Positions 35,991-45,904 of a DNA stretch of 64,000 nt are shown here, piece after piece; position 1 is the stretch's first letter, and each line of letters opens with the position of its first letter. Both the position numbers and the translations under genes were made by a program. A model generated the notes under the pieces. It ran no database searches. It saw only the letters and a list, made by a program, of their open reading frames with translations, and was not told the origin of the DNA. Source of the DNA: FEN-1073 sp963780865 (lineage in GTDB: Bacteria > Chloroflexota > Anaerolineae > Anaerolineales > RBG-16-64-43); contig CAWADT010000013.1 in the NCBI GenBank assembly GCA_963780865.1, positions 124,001-188,000 of the forward strand, given 5' to 3'.

Positions 35991-37505
35991 ATGGTAGAAT
36001 ATTTTGGGCTGGCCTTTTTCTTCGTATCCATCTGGCTGACAATTTACGGGGCAAACGCTTTGATTTTAGCGGTAATGTACTTTATTAAAAAAATTACGAA
36101 AAAAGATAAAAAAGCACTTATTTCTACTTTAAATTTTAAATGGCCCGAAGTGACCATTCAACTCCCCATCTACAATGAACCCATTGTCGTGCGGCGATTG
36201 ATCAATTCCGCGGCAAGATTGAGTTATCCATTGGATAAATTAATCATCCAAGTCCTGGATGATTCGACGGATGGGACGACTTCGCAAGCCGAAGAACAGG
36301 TGGACTATTGGAAATCCCGCGGGAGGAGAATTTTCCTTATTCATCGTTCAGTGCGGTCGGAATACAAGGCGGGGGCACTGAGGAACGGTTTGGAGCAAAC
36401 CTCCAGCGAATTTATTGCCATCTTCGACGCGGATTTCATTCCCCACAGCAACTGGCTGAAAAAAGCCCTGGAGCCTTTCTTCGCGCCGGATGGTCGATCG
36501 GTAGGCATGGTCCAAACTCGATGGGTGCATATTAACGAAACCCAATCGGCGTTGGCACGAGCTCAGGCGTTGCTGCTGGACGGACATTTTGGAATCGAAC
36601 AAAGGGTTCGATCCGACGAAGGGCTGTTTTTTGGCTTCAACGGAACCGCGGGAATTTGGCGGCGGCAATGCATCCTTGACGCCGGCGGTTGGTGCGGAGA
36701 CACGCTGTCCGAAGACCTCGATCTGTCCTATCGGGCCCAAACGAAAGGGTGGAACTTCCGATATCTCCCGGATGTCATTGCTCCGGCCGAGCTTCCGACC
36801 ACGATGTCGGCCTTTAAAATCCAGCAATTCCGATGGGCGAAAGGAAGCATTCAAGCGGTTAGAAAAACCGTTCCACTCCTTCTAAAAGCTCCGGTCAGCC
36901 TGGGGAAAAAATTGGAAGGGCTGGTGCACATTACCGGCTACTGCGTGCATCCGCTGATGGTGTGCATGGTGCTGCTTTCACTCCCCCTCTCGCTGATTGG
37001 CAGGAACGCGCTGAAGGATCTGCCGATGGCGTGGTTGGGGATCGGTACCTTGGGCGCTCCGGTGCTTTTTGCCGCCGCGGAGAGCAGCCTGTATCCGGGT
37101 CATAGCTGGTGGAAGCGGTTTATCTGGCTGCCGTTGCTCATCATTTTAGAGACGGGAGTGGCCGTCTCCAATACTAAAGCCGTGATATCAGGTTTGCTGA
37201 ATATCCACAGCCCGTTTCAACGGACCCCGAAAACGGGCGTGGGCAACGCGTCCGGGCGGGCGGGTCGTATCTTGCGGGAACCGGTCGCCGTCGATTCCGT
37301 CACCTGGATGGAAGTCGCGCTTGCTGTGTATGCCTTTATCGTGGTCCTGATCGATATTCACTATACCAATTGGTTCAATGCGGCTTTCCTTTCGATTTAT
37401 TGCGCAGGTTTTACGTGGGTTGCGTTGGCCACTTTTTGGGAAGTTCTCTCGCCTTGGCTGATAAAGCCCCGCTCTGCGGAGCGATGGGACACTCAGATGG
37501 ATTAG
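35991..37505 (+). CDS. Membrane glycosyltransferase family 2 (cellulose synthase-like)
   Basis: A 504-residue processive-type GT2. An N-terminal membrane helix (about 5-30) precedes the catalytic domain with VTIQLPIYNEP, LDDSTDGTT, the DAD metal site in IFDADFIPHSNWL, the TED-like SEDLDLSYRAQ and the QxxRW-type QQFRWAKGS. Three to four C-terminal helices follow. This matches beta-glucan or mannan-type synthases and related enzymes; the sugar and polymer are not predictable. AGGAG lies five bases before the ATG at 35991, which decides the start over ATG 35976 and TTG 35952. Confidence 0.9.
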   Translation: MVEYFGLAFFFVSIWLTIYGANALILAVMYFIKKITKKDKKALISTLNFKWPEVTIQLPIYNEPIVVRRLINSAARLSYPLDKLIIQVLDDSTDGTTSQAEEQVDYWKSRGRRIFLIHRSVRSEYKAGALRNGLEQTSSEFIAIFDADFIPHSNWLKKALEPFFAPDGRSVGMVQTRWVHINETQSALARAQALLLDGHFGIEQRVRSDEGLFFGFNGTAGIWRRQCILDAGGWCGDTLSEDLDLSYRAQTKGWNFRYLPDVIAPAELPTTMSAFKIQQFRWAKGSIQAVRKTVPLLLKAPVSLGKKLEGLVHITGYCVHPLMVCMVLLSLPLSLIGRNALKDLPMAWLGIGTLGAPVLFAAAESSLYPGHSWWKRFIWLPLLIILETGVAVSNTKAVISGLLNIHSPFQRTPKTGVGNASGRAGRILREPVAVDSVTWMEVALAVYAFIVVLIDIHYTNWFNAAFLSIYCAGFTWVALATFWEVLSPWLIKPRSAERWDTQMD

Positions 37506-37666
37506 CGTTTTTTCCTCCCCGATCCAAGAGCGCGCCAGCCGGCTGCGATCTGCTGGAACGGTTAATTTCTCCAAAATCATCAGCATCGAAAAAAGTATTC
37601 CTCTCTGCCGTGTGTATCGCGGCATGTTGGGATGGAAAACCAAAACCCTCCGATGGTTTTTGGGAT

Positions 37667-37689
37667 GATACAATCCGGAAGCTTCCGGA
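37667..37689 (+). promoter_or_regulatory. Extended -10 with a palindrome at the predicted transcription start
   Basis: TGATACAAT (37667-37674) is an extended -10. A perfect 16-base palindrome, TCCGGAAGCTTCCGGA (37674-37689), starts at its last base and covers the expected initiation point, so it could be an operator. It argues that the gene starts at 37764 and not at an in-frame ATG at 37632. Confidence 0.45.
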
Positions 37690-37763
37690 TCAAGGAAGGT
37701 TCGGGCAGCGCGGCGAAGCCTGGTTTGCCTGCGCCGGTTTTGAGGAAACGATCAATTTTCCAA

Positions 37764-38561
37764 ATGAGACTACGATCGGGAGTGGTGTTTTTCTGCCTGC
37801 TTTTGGGAGGCGGCTTTTCCGGATGCCGGGCCGCCGTGCGATCGCCGGAAGTGCCCGCCATTTTCCTTGGCGTCAGCCCGTCGATGGAACCATTGGCCCA
37901 AGGATTGGTCGATGCGTACCACGCCGCCTATCCGCAGGAAACCTCTTTTCAGGTTACCGTCGCCACTTCGGAAGAAAACCGCAGCGCCCTGGATCAGAAT
38001 AAGGTGGCGGCCGTAATGCAATGGGATCCGCCGGATCCGCAAGATTGGACGGCAGCGATCGGCTGGACGGGAATCGTCATCGCCGTGAATTTGCAAAACA
38101 GCGTTACCAACCTTTCCTCCGACCAAGCAAGAAATATCTTTCTGGGTCTGACGGATCGTTGGGAGGACGTGGGGGGAGATCCCGCCGAGATCCATCGCCT
38201 GGCGTATGAGGCGGAGCAGGAGTTCGGGAATCTGTTTCAAGACGCTGTTCTCCATCAGAGGGAAACAGCCGGTAATGCGTTGGTCGTGCCGACAGCGTAC
38301 GCCATGATTCGGGAGCTCCAGAAGGATAGATTCTCCATCGGGTACCTGCCCGGGTTCGACCTCTCCCGCGATGTCCGTCCGGTAAGCATCGATCACGTGA
38401 CCGCGGAGTATGCCAATCTGATCTCTTCCAAATATCCCTTTCGGGCTCCAGTGTTTCTGATTGCAGGGAACCCCGTTCCGCCGGAAGTCTCGCGGTTTGC
38501 CGGTTGGGCGCAATCCGTGGGCGGCCAGTCAGAATTTCTCGCTATGCAAACCTGGGAGTAA
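37764..38561 (+). CDS. Solitary PstS-like solute-binding lipoprotein
   Basis: A 265-residue lipoprotein with signal peptide and lipobox FSGC near residue 21. The mature part resembles PstS/ModA-class binding proteins (FLGVSPSMEPLAQGLVDAYHAAYP, VTNLSSDQARNIFLGLTDRW). The phosphate-type Ser/Thr-Gly ligand signatures are weak, so phosphate is not assured. No ABC permease or ATPase lies nearby. The next gene begins six bases after the stop. An upstream in-frame ATG (37632) precedes the candidate promoter and is disfavoured. Confidence 0.75.
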   Translation: MRLRSGVVFFCLLLGGGFSGCRAAVRSPEVPAIFLGVSPSMEPLAQGLVDAYHAAYPQETSFQVTVATSEENRSALDQNKVAAVMQWDPPDPQDWTAAIGWTGIVIAVNLQNSVTNLSSDQARNIFLGLTDRWEDVGGDPAEIHRLAYEAEQEFGNLFQDAVLHQRETAGNALVVPTAYAMIRELQKDRFSIGYLPGFDLSRDVRPVSIDHVTAEYANLISSKYPFRAPVFLIAGNPVPPEVSRFAGWAQSVGGQSEFLAMQTWE

Positions 38562-38567
38562 ACCGGC

Positions 38568-39554
38568 ATGGAGAATCGAACTCATAAAGAAAGAATTCAG
38601 GCGGTGCTGGCTGGAAAAAGTCCCGATCGAATTCCGGTGGGGCTCTGGCGCCACTTTCCCGTGGACGATCAAGACCCGGAGATGCTGGCGGAATCCTCAT
38701 TGGATTTTCAGAAGAGATATGATCTGGATTTGATCAAGCTCACGCCGGCCTCTTCCTACTGCCTGAAGGACTGGGGCGCGCAGGATCGATGGGAAGGCAA
38801 TACCGAAGGCACCAGGAAATACATTGAGTATGTGGTTCAGCAGCCGCAGGATTGGGAACGCTTGAAGGCATTGGATCCCCGCGGCGGCTTTTTAGGCGCG
38901 CAGTTGCAATGCCTAAAGCTCGTGGTCGAGCGAGCGGGAGACACCACGCCCGTGGTGCAGACGATATTCAACCCGCTGGCGCAGGCCAAGAACCTGTGCG
39001 GCGACCGCACCCTCCGCCGGCATTTGCAAAGCCATCCGGACGCCGTGCGCGCGGGGTTGGATATCATTCTTCACTCTACACTGCGCTTCATCGAGGCTTG
39101 TCTTGAGCTTGGCATAGACGGGATTTTTCTGGCGGTGCAGCACGCAACCCCGTCCTTCTTCCGCGAGGAGGAATACCGGACGTGGGGCATGCCGGACGAC
39201 CTCAAACTGCTGGCCGCGGCCGGAAACTCCTGGCTCAACATCCTGCACTTGCACGGCGAGAAGATTCATTTCTCCTTGCTGAGCGGATACCCTGCGCAGG
39301 TGATCAATTGGCACGACCGAGAAGCCGGGCCTTCGTTGAAAGAGGGATATGCCCTATCCGGGAAAACGGTGTGCGGGGGATGGAGACAGTGGGAGACGAT
39401 TGCCTTGGGCGATGGGAACAAGGTGGAAGCGGAAGCCCGGGATGCGATCGCCCAAATGCGGGGGAAAAATTTAATCCTCGGAACGGGATGCGTCACCCCG
39501 ATTATTGCCCCCGACGCGTGTTTGCGCGCGGCGGCGCGTCGCCGAACGGGATGA
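38568..39554 (+). CDS. Uroporphyrinogen decarboxylase-superfamily protein
   Basis: A 328-residue URO-D fold protein with the N-terminal HKERIQAVLAGKSPDRIPVGLW and a C-terminal LILGTGCVTPIIAPDACLRAA. The superfamily includes true haem-pathway decarboxylases and many corrinoid or coenzyme M methyltransferases. The strict HemE arginine/aspartate N-terminal signature (PVWxMRQAGR) is missing, so a methyltransferase or other function is more likely. It directly precedes folD by 43 bases, which is compatible with one-carbon metabolism. No haem genes are nearby. Confidence 0.8.
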   Translation: MENRTHKERIQAVLAGKSPDRIPVGLWRHFPVDDQDPEMLAESSLDFQKRYDLDLIKLTPASSYCLKDWGAQDRWEGNTEGTRKYIEYVVQQPQDWERLKALDPRGGFLGAQLQCLKLVVERAGDTTPVVQTIFNPLAQAKNLCGDRTLRRHLQSHPDAVRAGLDIILHSTLRFIEACLELGIDGIFLAVQHATPSFFREEEYRTWGMPDDLKLLAAAGNSWLNILHLHGEKIHFSLLSGYPAQVINWHDREAGPSLKEGYALSGKTVCGGWRQWETIALGDGNKVEAEARDAIAQMRGKNLILGTGCVTPIIAPDACLRAAARRRTG

Positions 39555-39597
39555 TTTCACCTGGTAGCGTCCCGTCCCTGAAAGAAAAGAGGCGTTC

Positions 39598-40482
39598 ATG
39601 ACGGCGGAAATTATCGACGGAAAATCCATTGCCGAGAAAATTAGGGGCGAGGTTGCCGCGCAGGTCAGCCGGCGCTCGCAGGAAGGCGAACCGCCTCCCG
39701 GACTCGCAACCGTTCTCGTGGGCGACAACCCGGCCTCGCTCTCTTATGTACGGGGCAAACAAAAAGCGTGCCGTGAGGTTGGAATCGACTCGCAGGGATT
39801 CCACTTGGCAGAGGACACGCGCCAGGAGGTCCTGGAGAAATTGCTGGTCGATTTGAACACCGACCCGAAAATCAATGGAATTCTGGTCCAGCTGCCGCTT
39901 CCGTCGGGATTGGACGAGGAAAAGGCGTTGAGCTCGATCTCGATCGAAAAGGATATCGACGGATTTCATCCGGTCAATGTCGGCAGGCTGGCCATGAAAC
40001 GCCGCGACCCTCTGTTCATCCCATGCACGCCGGCAGGCATTCTGGTGCTCCTGCAAAAGGCCGGAGCGAAATTTTCCGGCGCGCGGGCCGTGGTGCTCGG
40101 GCGTTCCAATATTGTCGGCATGCCGACCGCGCTGTTGCTCGTGCGGGAAAACGCAACCGTCACGATTTGCCACTCCCGGACCGAAAACCTCCCGGACATC
40201 ATCCGCCAGGCGGATCTGCTGGTCGCCGCCATCGGCAAACCGAAATTCGTCCGGGGAGATTGGATCAAGCCGGGCGCAATCGTAATCGACGTCGGGATCA
40301 ACCGGGTGGAGGATGCCGGCGCGAAGAACGGCTACCGGTTGGTGGGGGATGTGGATTTCGAGGAAGCGCGGCAAGTGGCCGGGGCGATCACTCCGGTTCC
40401 CGGAGGAGTCGGCCCGATGACGATCGCCATGCTTTTGAAGAACACGCTGAAAGCCGCGGAGATGGCCTCGAGAAATAGATAA
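39598..40482 (+). CDS. folD: Methylenetetrahydrofolate dehydrogenase / cyclohydrolase FolD
   Basis: A 294-residue bifunctional enzyme interconverting methylene-, methenyl- and formyl-tetrahydrofolate with NADP. The substrate Tyr-Lys pair is in SYVRGKQKAC, followed by NGILVQLPLP and DIDGFHPVNVG. The Rossmann motif is VLGRSNIVGMPTA and the C-terminal signature is TPVPGGVGPMTIAMLL. Length is normal. It supplies one-carbon units for purine and thymidylate synthesis and, together with the URO-D-like neighbour, possibly for corrinoid methyl transfer. Confidence 0.97.
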   Translation: MTAEIIDGKSIAEKIRGEVAAQVSRRSQEGEPPPGLATVLVGDNPASLSYVRGKQKACREVGIDSQGFHLAEDTRQEVLEKLLVDLNTDPKINGILVQLPLPSGLDEEKALSSISIEKDIDGFHPVNVGRLAMKRRDPLFIPCTPAGILVLLQKAGAKFSGARAVVLGRSNIVGMPTALLLVRENATVTICHSRTENLPDIIRQADLLVAAIGKPKFVRGDWIKPGAIVIDVGINRVEDAGAKNGYRLVGDVDFEEARQVAGAITPVPGGVGPMTIAMLLKNTLKAAEMASRNR

Positions 40483-40507
40483 GGCCATCCGCGCAGGAAA
40501 GTTTTAT

Positions 40508-40532
40508 CCCGCTTTCGCGGGATGATGAATTC
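40508..40532. repeat. Short dispersed hairpin element, copy 1
   Basis: CCCGC-TTTC-GCGGG followed by ATGATGAATTC. A copy matching at 22 of 25 positions lies at 56301-56325. It sits in the 159-base gap between the convergent folD and fabH genes. A second inverted pair there, CCCGCATTC with GAATGCGGG (about 40550-40580), may aid termination. Confidence 0.65.
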
Positions 40533-40641
40533 CCCGCACCTTGTCCCGCATTCCTCTTTATTAATCGAAGAATGCGGGGCTTGCTGCGCAGTTCGTGGGG
40601 GGTCGCATAGCTTGATACCGCGCAGCTTGCCGCACGTTCAT

Positions 40642-41744
<1,103 letters not shown>

Positions 41745-41748
<4 letters not shown>

Positions 41749-43007
41749 GCGGCCTCGTGGGAAGAAGCGGCTGGAGCCCGGCCGAAAATCAGGGAAGCGT
41801 TGTGGCCGCCAAATCCGAACGAATTGGACATCGCCACCCGTAAATCTTTTTTCCGCGAGTGATTCGGCGTGTAATCCAGATCGCATTCCGGATCGGGCGT
41901 TTCGTAATTAATCGTCGGTGGAATGACGCCATCCCGGAGGGCCAGCACCGAAAATACCGCCTCCAACCCGCCGGCGGCGCCCAGGAGGTGCCCGGTCATG
42001 GATTTGGTCGAGGAGACGGCGAGGGAATAGGCGTGATTGGCAAAGACGTTTTTAATCGCCCGGGTTTCACTTTTATCGTTTAATTGCGTTCCGGTTCCGT
42101 GCGCGTTGATGTAATCCACGAAGGAGGGCGGTTGACCTGATTGGGCGAGCGCGGCCCGCATGCAGGCCGACGCGCCGGACCCGTCCTCCAAAGGCGCGGA
42201 AATGTGGTGCGCATCGTCGGTCGTGCCGTAGCCAAGAATTTCCGCAAGGATCGGCGCATGGCGGGCGTGCGCATGTTCCATTTCCTCCAGAACCAGGATT
42301 CCGGCTCCTTCTCCCGCGACGAATCCGTCACGGTGTTTGTCAAATGGTCTTGAGGCCCGCGCCGGATCGTCGTTATTTTTGGACAGCGCGCCCATCACGC
42401 CGAACCCGGCCAGAATGATCGGATGAATGGTGGCTTCCGCTCCGCCGGCGATCATCAGGTCGGCTGATCCGCGGCGGATGATCTCGGAGGCTTCCCCGAT
42501 GGCGTTGGTTCCCGTCGCGCAAGCCGAGACGATCGAATGGTTGGGGCCCCTGGCTCCGAACAGAATGGCGATCTGGCCTCCGGCGCTGTCCGAAAGCATC
42601 ATGGGGATGAGAAATGGACTGACGCGCTGCGGGCCGCTGCGTTGAAAGACGCCCACCTCGTTCAAAAGTGTGCCGATCCCGCCCAAACCGCTGCCGACCA
42701 TCACACCAATTCGATCCGGGAATGGAATAGGCAGGGCGAGGCCGGCCCGCCGAACGGCTTCATACGCCGCCATAACGGCGAATTGCGTGTACCGGTCCAT
42801 CCGCCGGAGTTCCTTGCGACCGATTATCGTGGAAGGATCAAATGCCTTTACCTCGGCCGCAATCCGGGTTTCCAACGAGGAAGCATCGAACGCAGTAATC
42901 CGGCCGATGCCGGATCGTCCAGCGCAAATATTTTCCCATGCCGTGTCGATATCATTGCCAACCGGGCTTACGCACCCGATGCCGGTCACCGCTATTCGTC
43001 TGGTCAC
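41745..43007 (-). CDS. fabF: 3-oxoacyl-ACP synthase II (FabF-type)
   Basis: A 420-residue elongating ketosynthase. The Cys-His-His triad is present: Cys in VSACATGTNAIGEA (about residue 163), His in NAHGTGTQLND and His in SMTGHLLGAAGG. Length is normal for FabF. The start is a GTG with ACGGAGG five bases upstream. It is translationally coupled to the FabH gene behind it. Confidence 0.95.
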
Positions 43008-43114
43008 AAATCCTCCGTAGCGGACGATTCTACTGCTTTTAGCGAATCGGTGGAAGATCGATCGAAAGGAAGAAACTTATGGAATTTGCGGTCGAAAAAT
43101 GGATCGTTTATACT

Positions 43115-43123
43115 TGGTATTAT
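43115..43123 (+). promoter_or_regulatory. Candidate extended -10 of the GtrB-like gene
   Basis: TGGTATTAT, resembling the TGGTATAAT elements at 2074 and 12688, lies 30 bases before the start codon at 43153. No -35 box is evident. Confidence 0.4.
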
Positions 43124-43152
43124 CGGAAATCCGACCGGAGGGATGGACTCGC

Positions 43153-44112
43153 ATGAAACCCGTATATTCCATTGTCGTGCCGGTTTTTAATGAAGCCGAA
43201 AATCTCTACGAGCTGCACCGACGGCTTTCCGCGGTGATGAACGAGCTTGGCGAAGCGTGGGAAGTGATTTTCGTAAATGATGGCAGCACAGACGGATCCT
43301 CCGATTTCCTTGATGCATTGAGAAAAAAGGATCGCCACGTCCGCGTGGTGGAATTTGTCCGGAACTTCGGGCATCAGATTGCGGCCACCGCGGGGATGGA
43401 CACCGCGGAAGGCCAGGCGGTTGTCATTATCGATGCCGATCTCCAGGATCCCCCGGAAGTGATCCCGGAACTCATCGCTCAATGGAAGCAGGGCTACGAA
43501 GTGGTTTATGCGGTGCGATCCGAACGGGAGGGGGAAACTTGGTGGAAGGAATTCACCGCTAAGCTTTTTTATCGGTTGATCTACCGGATTACCGATGTGA
43601 AAATTCCGCTGGATACCGGCGATTTCCGCTTGCTCGACCAAAAAGTTGTAGCGGTCCTTCGGAATATGCGGGAGAGGCACCGCTTTCTGCGGGGGATGGC
43701 CGCCTGGGTCGGTTTCCGGCAAATCGGAGTGCCCTACCGGCGCCATGCCAGGTTCGCTGGGAAGACCAAATATCCGCTGGGAAAAATGATCCGGCTTGCG
43801 CTGAATGCCGTCACCTCTTTTTCCTATTTCCCGCTGCAAATGGCGACGTATTTGGGATTCATTTGCGCAGGGATTGCCGCCGTGGCCATCCCCGTCGTTA
43901 TCGTCCTGCGCCTGACCGGATCCGGGGCTTTTTTCGGCCAGGCCACGACTTTAATCTCCGTCCTTTTCCTGGGTGGGGTGCAATTAATTTGCGTTGGAAT
44001 TCTCGGAGAATATATCGGCAGGATTTACGATGAGGTGAAAGGACGGCCGCTCTATATCCGGCGCGAGGAAAAGAATGCCTTGCCCTCGCCGCCTGCGCAA
44101 AGAAAACGATAA
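43153..44112 (+). CDS. Polyprenyl-phosphate glycosyltransferase (GtrB/DPM1-like GT2)
   Basis: A 319-residue GT2 that loads a sugar onto undecaprenyl phosphate. The N-terminal catalytic domain has YSIVVPVFNEAENLYEL, VNDGSTDGS, the DAD metal site in VVIIDADLQDPPEVI, and RGMAAWVGFRQ. Two C-terminal membrane helices follow (about 230-255 and 268-292), then GEYIGRIYDEVKGRPLYI. GGAGGG lies about 11 bases before the ATG. The lipid-linked sugar it makes is the kind of donor that GT-C enzymes such as the one at 19391-20734 need, though the two loci are 23 kb apart. Confidence 0.93.
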   Translation: MKPVYSIVVPVFNEAENLYELHRRLSAVMNELGEAWEVIFVNDGSTDGSSDFLDALRKKDRHVRVVEFVRNFGHQIAATAGMDTAEGQAVVIIDADLQDPPEVIPELIAQWKQGYEVVYAVRSEREGETWWKEFTAKLFYRLIYRITDVKIPLDTGDFRLLDQKVVAVLRNMRERHRFLRGMAAWVGFRQIGVPYRRHARFAGKTKYPLGKMIRLALNAVTSFSYFPLQMATYLGFICAGIAAVAIPVVIVLRLTGSGAFFGQATTLISVLFLGGVQLICVGILGEYIGRIYDEVKGRPLYIRREEKNALPSPPAQRKR

Positions 44113-44275
44113 TCGTATTCCGCCTTCGAATTCCATGCGGGAGCGCCGTTCACGATAGCGAGACGCCTGCCTTCCCGATTTGATTTCCTCCAAGATATTG
44201 ATAAAATAATTATCGCATCTACTCGGCCCAACTCAAGCTGGAAGGAATTTCACGGGATTGATGCCCGGTTTTTCT

Positions 44276-44340
44276 CTCCCTCATCGAGCCTTCGGTCACC
44301 TTCTCCCAGCATAGGCTGGGAGAAGGGCGGGATGAGGGAG
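44276..44340. repeat. Nested hairpin repeat
   Basis: CCTTCTCCCAGC (44299-44310) pairs with GCTGGGAGAAGG (44315-44326) across ATAG, and CTCCCTCATC (44276) pairs with GATGAGGGAG (44331) outside it. It is similar in style to the element at 23013-23115 (CTCCC-rich arms, outer pair of about ten bases) and may belong to a family of dispersed palindromes. It occupies the 289-base gap before the next gene; the rest of the gap shows nothing. Confidence 0.75.
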
Positions 44341-44401
44341 AAGGCTGAATAGTTACTACTTATCCATAAATCATTTTCTGGACGTTCAAAAAGGGGGAGC
44401 C

Positions 44402-44953
44402 ATGGTCCATTCAACCGATCTTGTTTTAATTGCCATTCTCAACAACCTGCGCGATTTTGATGTCATCCGCCTCTTGGGATGGTATCGGATTCCGCTCCGT
44501 CACGCTCCAAAAATCATTTCCATGGACGTCGTCGCTTTTTATCAAACGGCGGAATTCGGGGAGCAAAAATGGAGCATCCGCTACGCCGCCCGGGTTCAGG
44601 GCGTGGAAATGGTGAAGCGTTCCGATCTTTTCCAGGAAGATATTCACCATCCGCGCGCGCAGGAAGAATACTATAAACTGCAGTTGGGCCCGCTGGAAGT
44701 TCTCCCCCACGCCATCCTATCCCGGGTATGGCATCGAATCACCTTCTTCTATACTTCGGGCGACAAATTGCTCAGCGCGCGGGATATCCAGGATTTGGCA
44801 GTGTCTTCCTCCGACCGGGAGACGCTCTGGAACGCATTGCGGGAACGAACGGATCCGTTCGTTCCCGCCCGCGGCGATCCGAGAACCATTCCGTGGCCGG
44901 ACGATTGGATGCCCCTCGCCGACTTGTTGGAGAAGGGCCCGGAAGATCAATGA
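44402..44953 (+). CDS. Conserved-looking hypothetical protein, 183 residues
   Basis: I cannot place this family with certainty. A GGGGGAG ribosome binding site directly precedes the ATG, which supports a real gene. The protein is soluble and starts HSTDLVLIAILNNLRDFDVI, continues with a segment that reads like a modified nuclease or wHTH-type fold (IRLLGWYRIPLRHAPK, AFYQTAEFGEQKW), and ends in an acidic tail. There are no cysteines, signal peptide or known motif. It converges on yjbQ with eight bases between stops. Confidence 0.7.
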   Translation: MVHSTDLVLIAILNNLRDFDVIRLLGWYRIPLRHAPKIISMDVVAFYQTAEFGEQKWSIRYAARVQGVEMVKRSDLFQEDIHHPRAQEEYYKLQLGPLEVLPHAILSRVWHRITFFYTSGDKLLSARDIQDLAVSSSDRETLWNALRERTDPFVPARGDPRTIPWPDDWMPLADLLEKGPEDQ

Positions 44954-44961
44954 AGGAGAAA

Positions 44962-45360
44962 TCATCCTTCCAGAACTTTTAGCGTGACGTGTCTCTCGCG
45001 CGGCCCGTCAAATTCGGTCAGGAAAATTCCCTGCCATGGACCGAGCAGAATCTTGCCTTCATCCACGATAAGCGAAAGGGTGGATCCAACGAGCGAAGAC
45101 TGAATGTGAGCCGGGGAGTTCCCCTCCTGATGGCGGTGTTCCGGATGAGCAGGAGCGGTTTGACGGTCCAGGGTTAATAAAATATCCGCGGAGACGCAGG
45201 GATCCCAATTTTCATTGAGGGTTAATCCGGCCGTTGTGTGGGACAAAAAGAGAAAGCAGATGCCGTTCCTTAGTCCGCTGTCGGTTACCTCAGCCTGAAC
45301 GGAATCCGTGATATCCACGAACTGCCTTCGGGAAGTGGTTTTGACGGAAAGCGTTTTCAG
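44962..45360 (-). CDS. YjbQ family protein (UPF0047), possible CTG start
   Basis: A small beta-barrel protein of the YjbQ/UPF0047 family; some members have weak thiamin-phosphate synthase activity, and the true role is unsettled. The core has FLFLSHTTAGLTLNENWDP, an ATP-like phosphate loop HPEHRHQEGNSPAHI and a C-terminal LLGPWQGIFLTEFDGPRER. The first ATG (45318) would remove about 14 conserved residues. Homologous sequence (KTLSVKTTSRRQFVDIT) continues upstream to a CTG at 45360, just after the PEBP stop, and contains no ATG, GTG or TTG before FVDIT. The start may therefore be CTG, or GTG at Val of FVDIT. Confidence 0.85.
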   Translation of the reverse strand: MKTLSVKTTSRRQFVDITDSVQAEVTDSGLRNGICFLFLSHTTAGLTLNENWDPCVSADILLTLDRQTAPAHPEHRHQEGNSPAHIQSSLVGSTLSLIVDEGKILLGPWQGIFLTEFDGPRERHVTLKVLEG

Positions 45361-45379
45361 GGGAGATGGATTTATCGGA

Positions 45380-45841
45380 CTATCGCCGGTAGGTTCCCAT
45401 CAGGGAGCCGGTATCGAGGATGTGGTTCCGAATCGCTTTTTGCACTGCCTCGGCGGCGAATCCGTCGCGCAAATCCAACATCCTATCCAGCGCAAATATT
45501 TTGAAAAAATACCGATGCGGTTTTCCGGGAGGCGGGTAGGGCCCGAAATAACCGGTTTCCCGCGTATCGTTTGTTCCTTGTCGGCCGACTCCGGGAAGGA
45601 CGGACTCCGTCGGCAGACCTTCCGATAATTTTCCCACCTGGGGGGGAATGTCGATCAAGATCCAATGGACGAATGTTCCGGACGGCGCGTCCGGGTCCTC
45701 AACCAGGAGAACGAAACTTTTTGTCGAGGAGGGTGAGCCGGACCAGGATAGTGCAGGGGAAAGATTTTCGCCTTCGCCCGCATGCCGTTTAGGAATGGGA
45801 CCACCCTCGGAAAATGCCGGAGACGCCAATGCCATCGACAT
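45380..45841 (-). CDS. PEBP family protein (YbhB/YbcL, Raf kinase inhibitor-like)
   Basis: A 153-residue phosphatidylethanolamine-binding-protein homologue with the conserved LSPALSWSG, VEDPDAPSGTFVHWILIDIP and GYFGPYPPPGKPHRYFFKIFALD anion-pocket segments. Bacterial members bind phosphate-like ligands, but their function is not established. GGGAGG stands seven bases before the ATG. It lies 63 bases after sufT on the same strand and just ahead of yjbQ, so it is probably co-transcribed with sufR-sufT. Confidence 0.93.
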   Translation of the reverse strand: MSMALASPAFSEGGPIPKRHAGEGENLSPALSWSGSPSSTKSFVLLVEDPDAPSGTFVHWILIDIPPQVGKLSEGLPTESVLPGVGRQGTNDTRETGYFGPYPPPGKPHRYFFKIFALDRMLDLRDGFAAEAVQKAIRNHILDTGSLMGTYRR

Positions 45842-45904
45842 AATGACCTCCCTCGAAAGACGGTGTCGTGCAAACGCTGCGGGAAATAAAAACGTATTTT
45901 TTAC

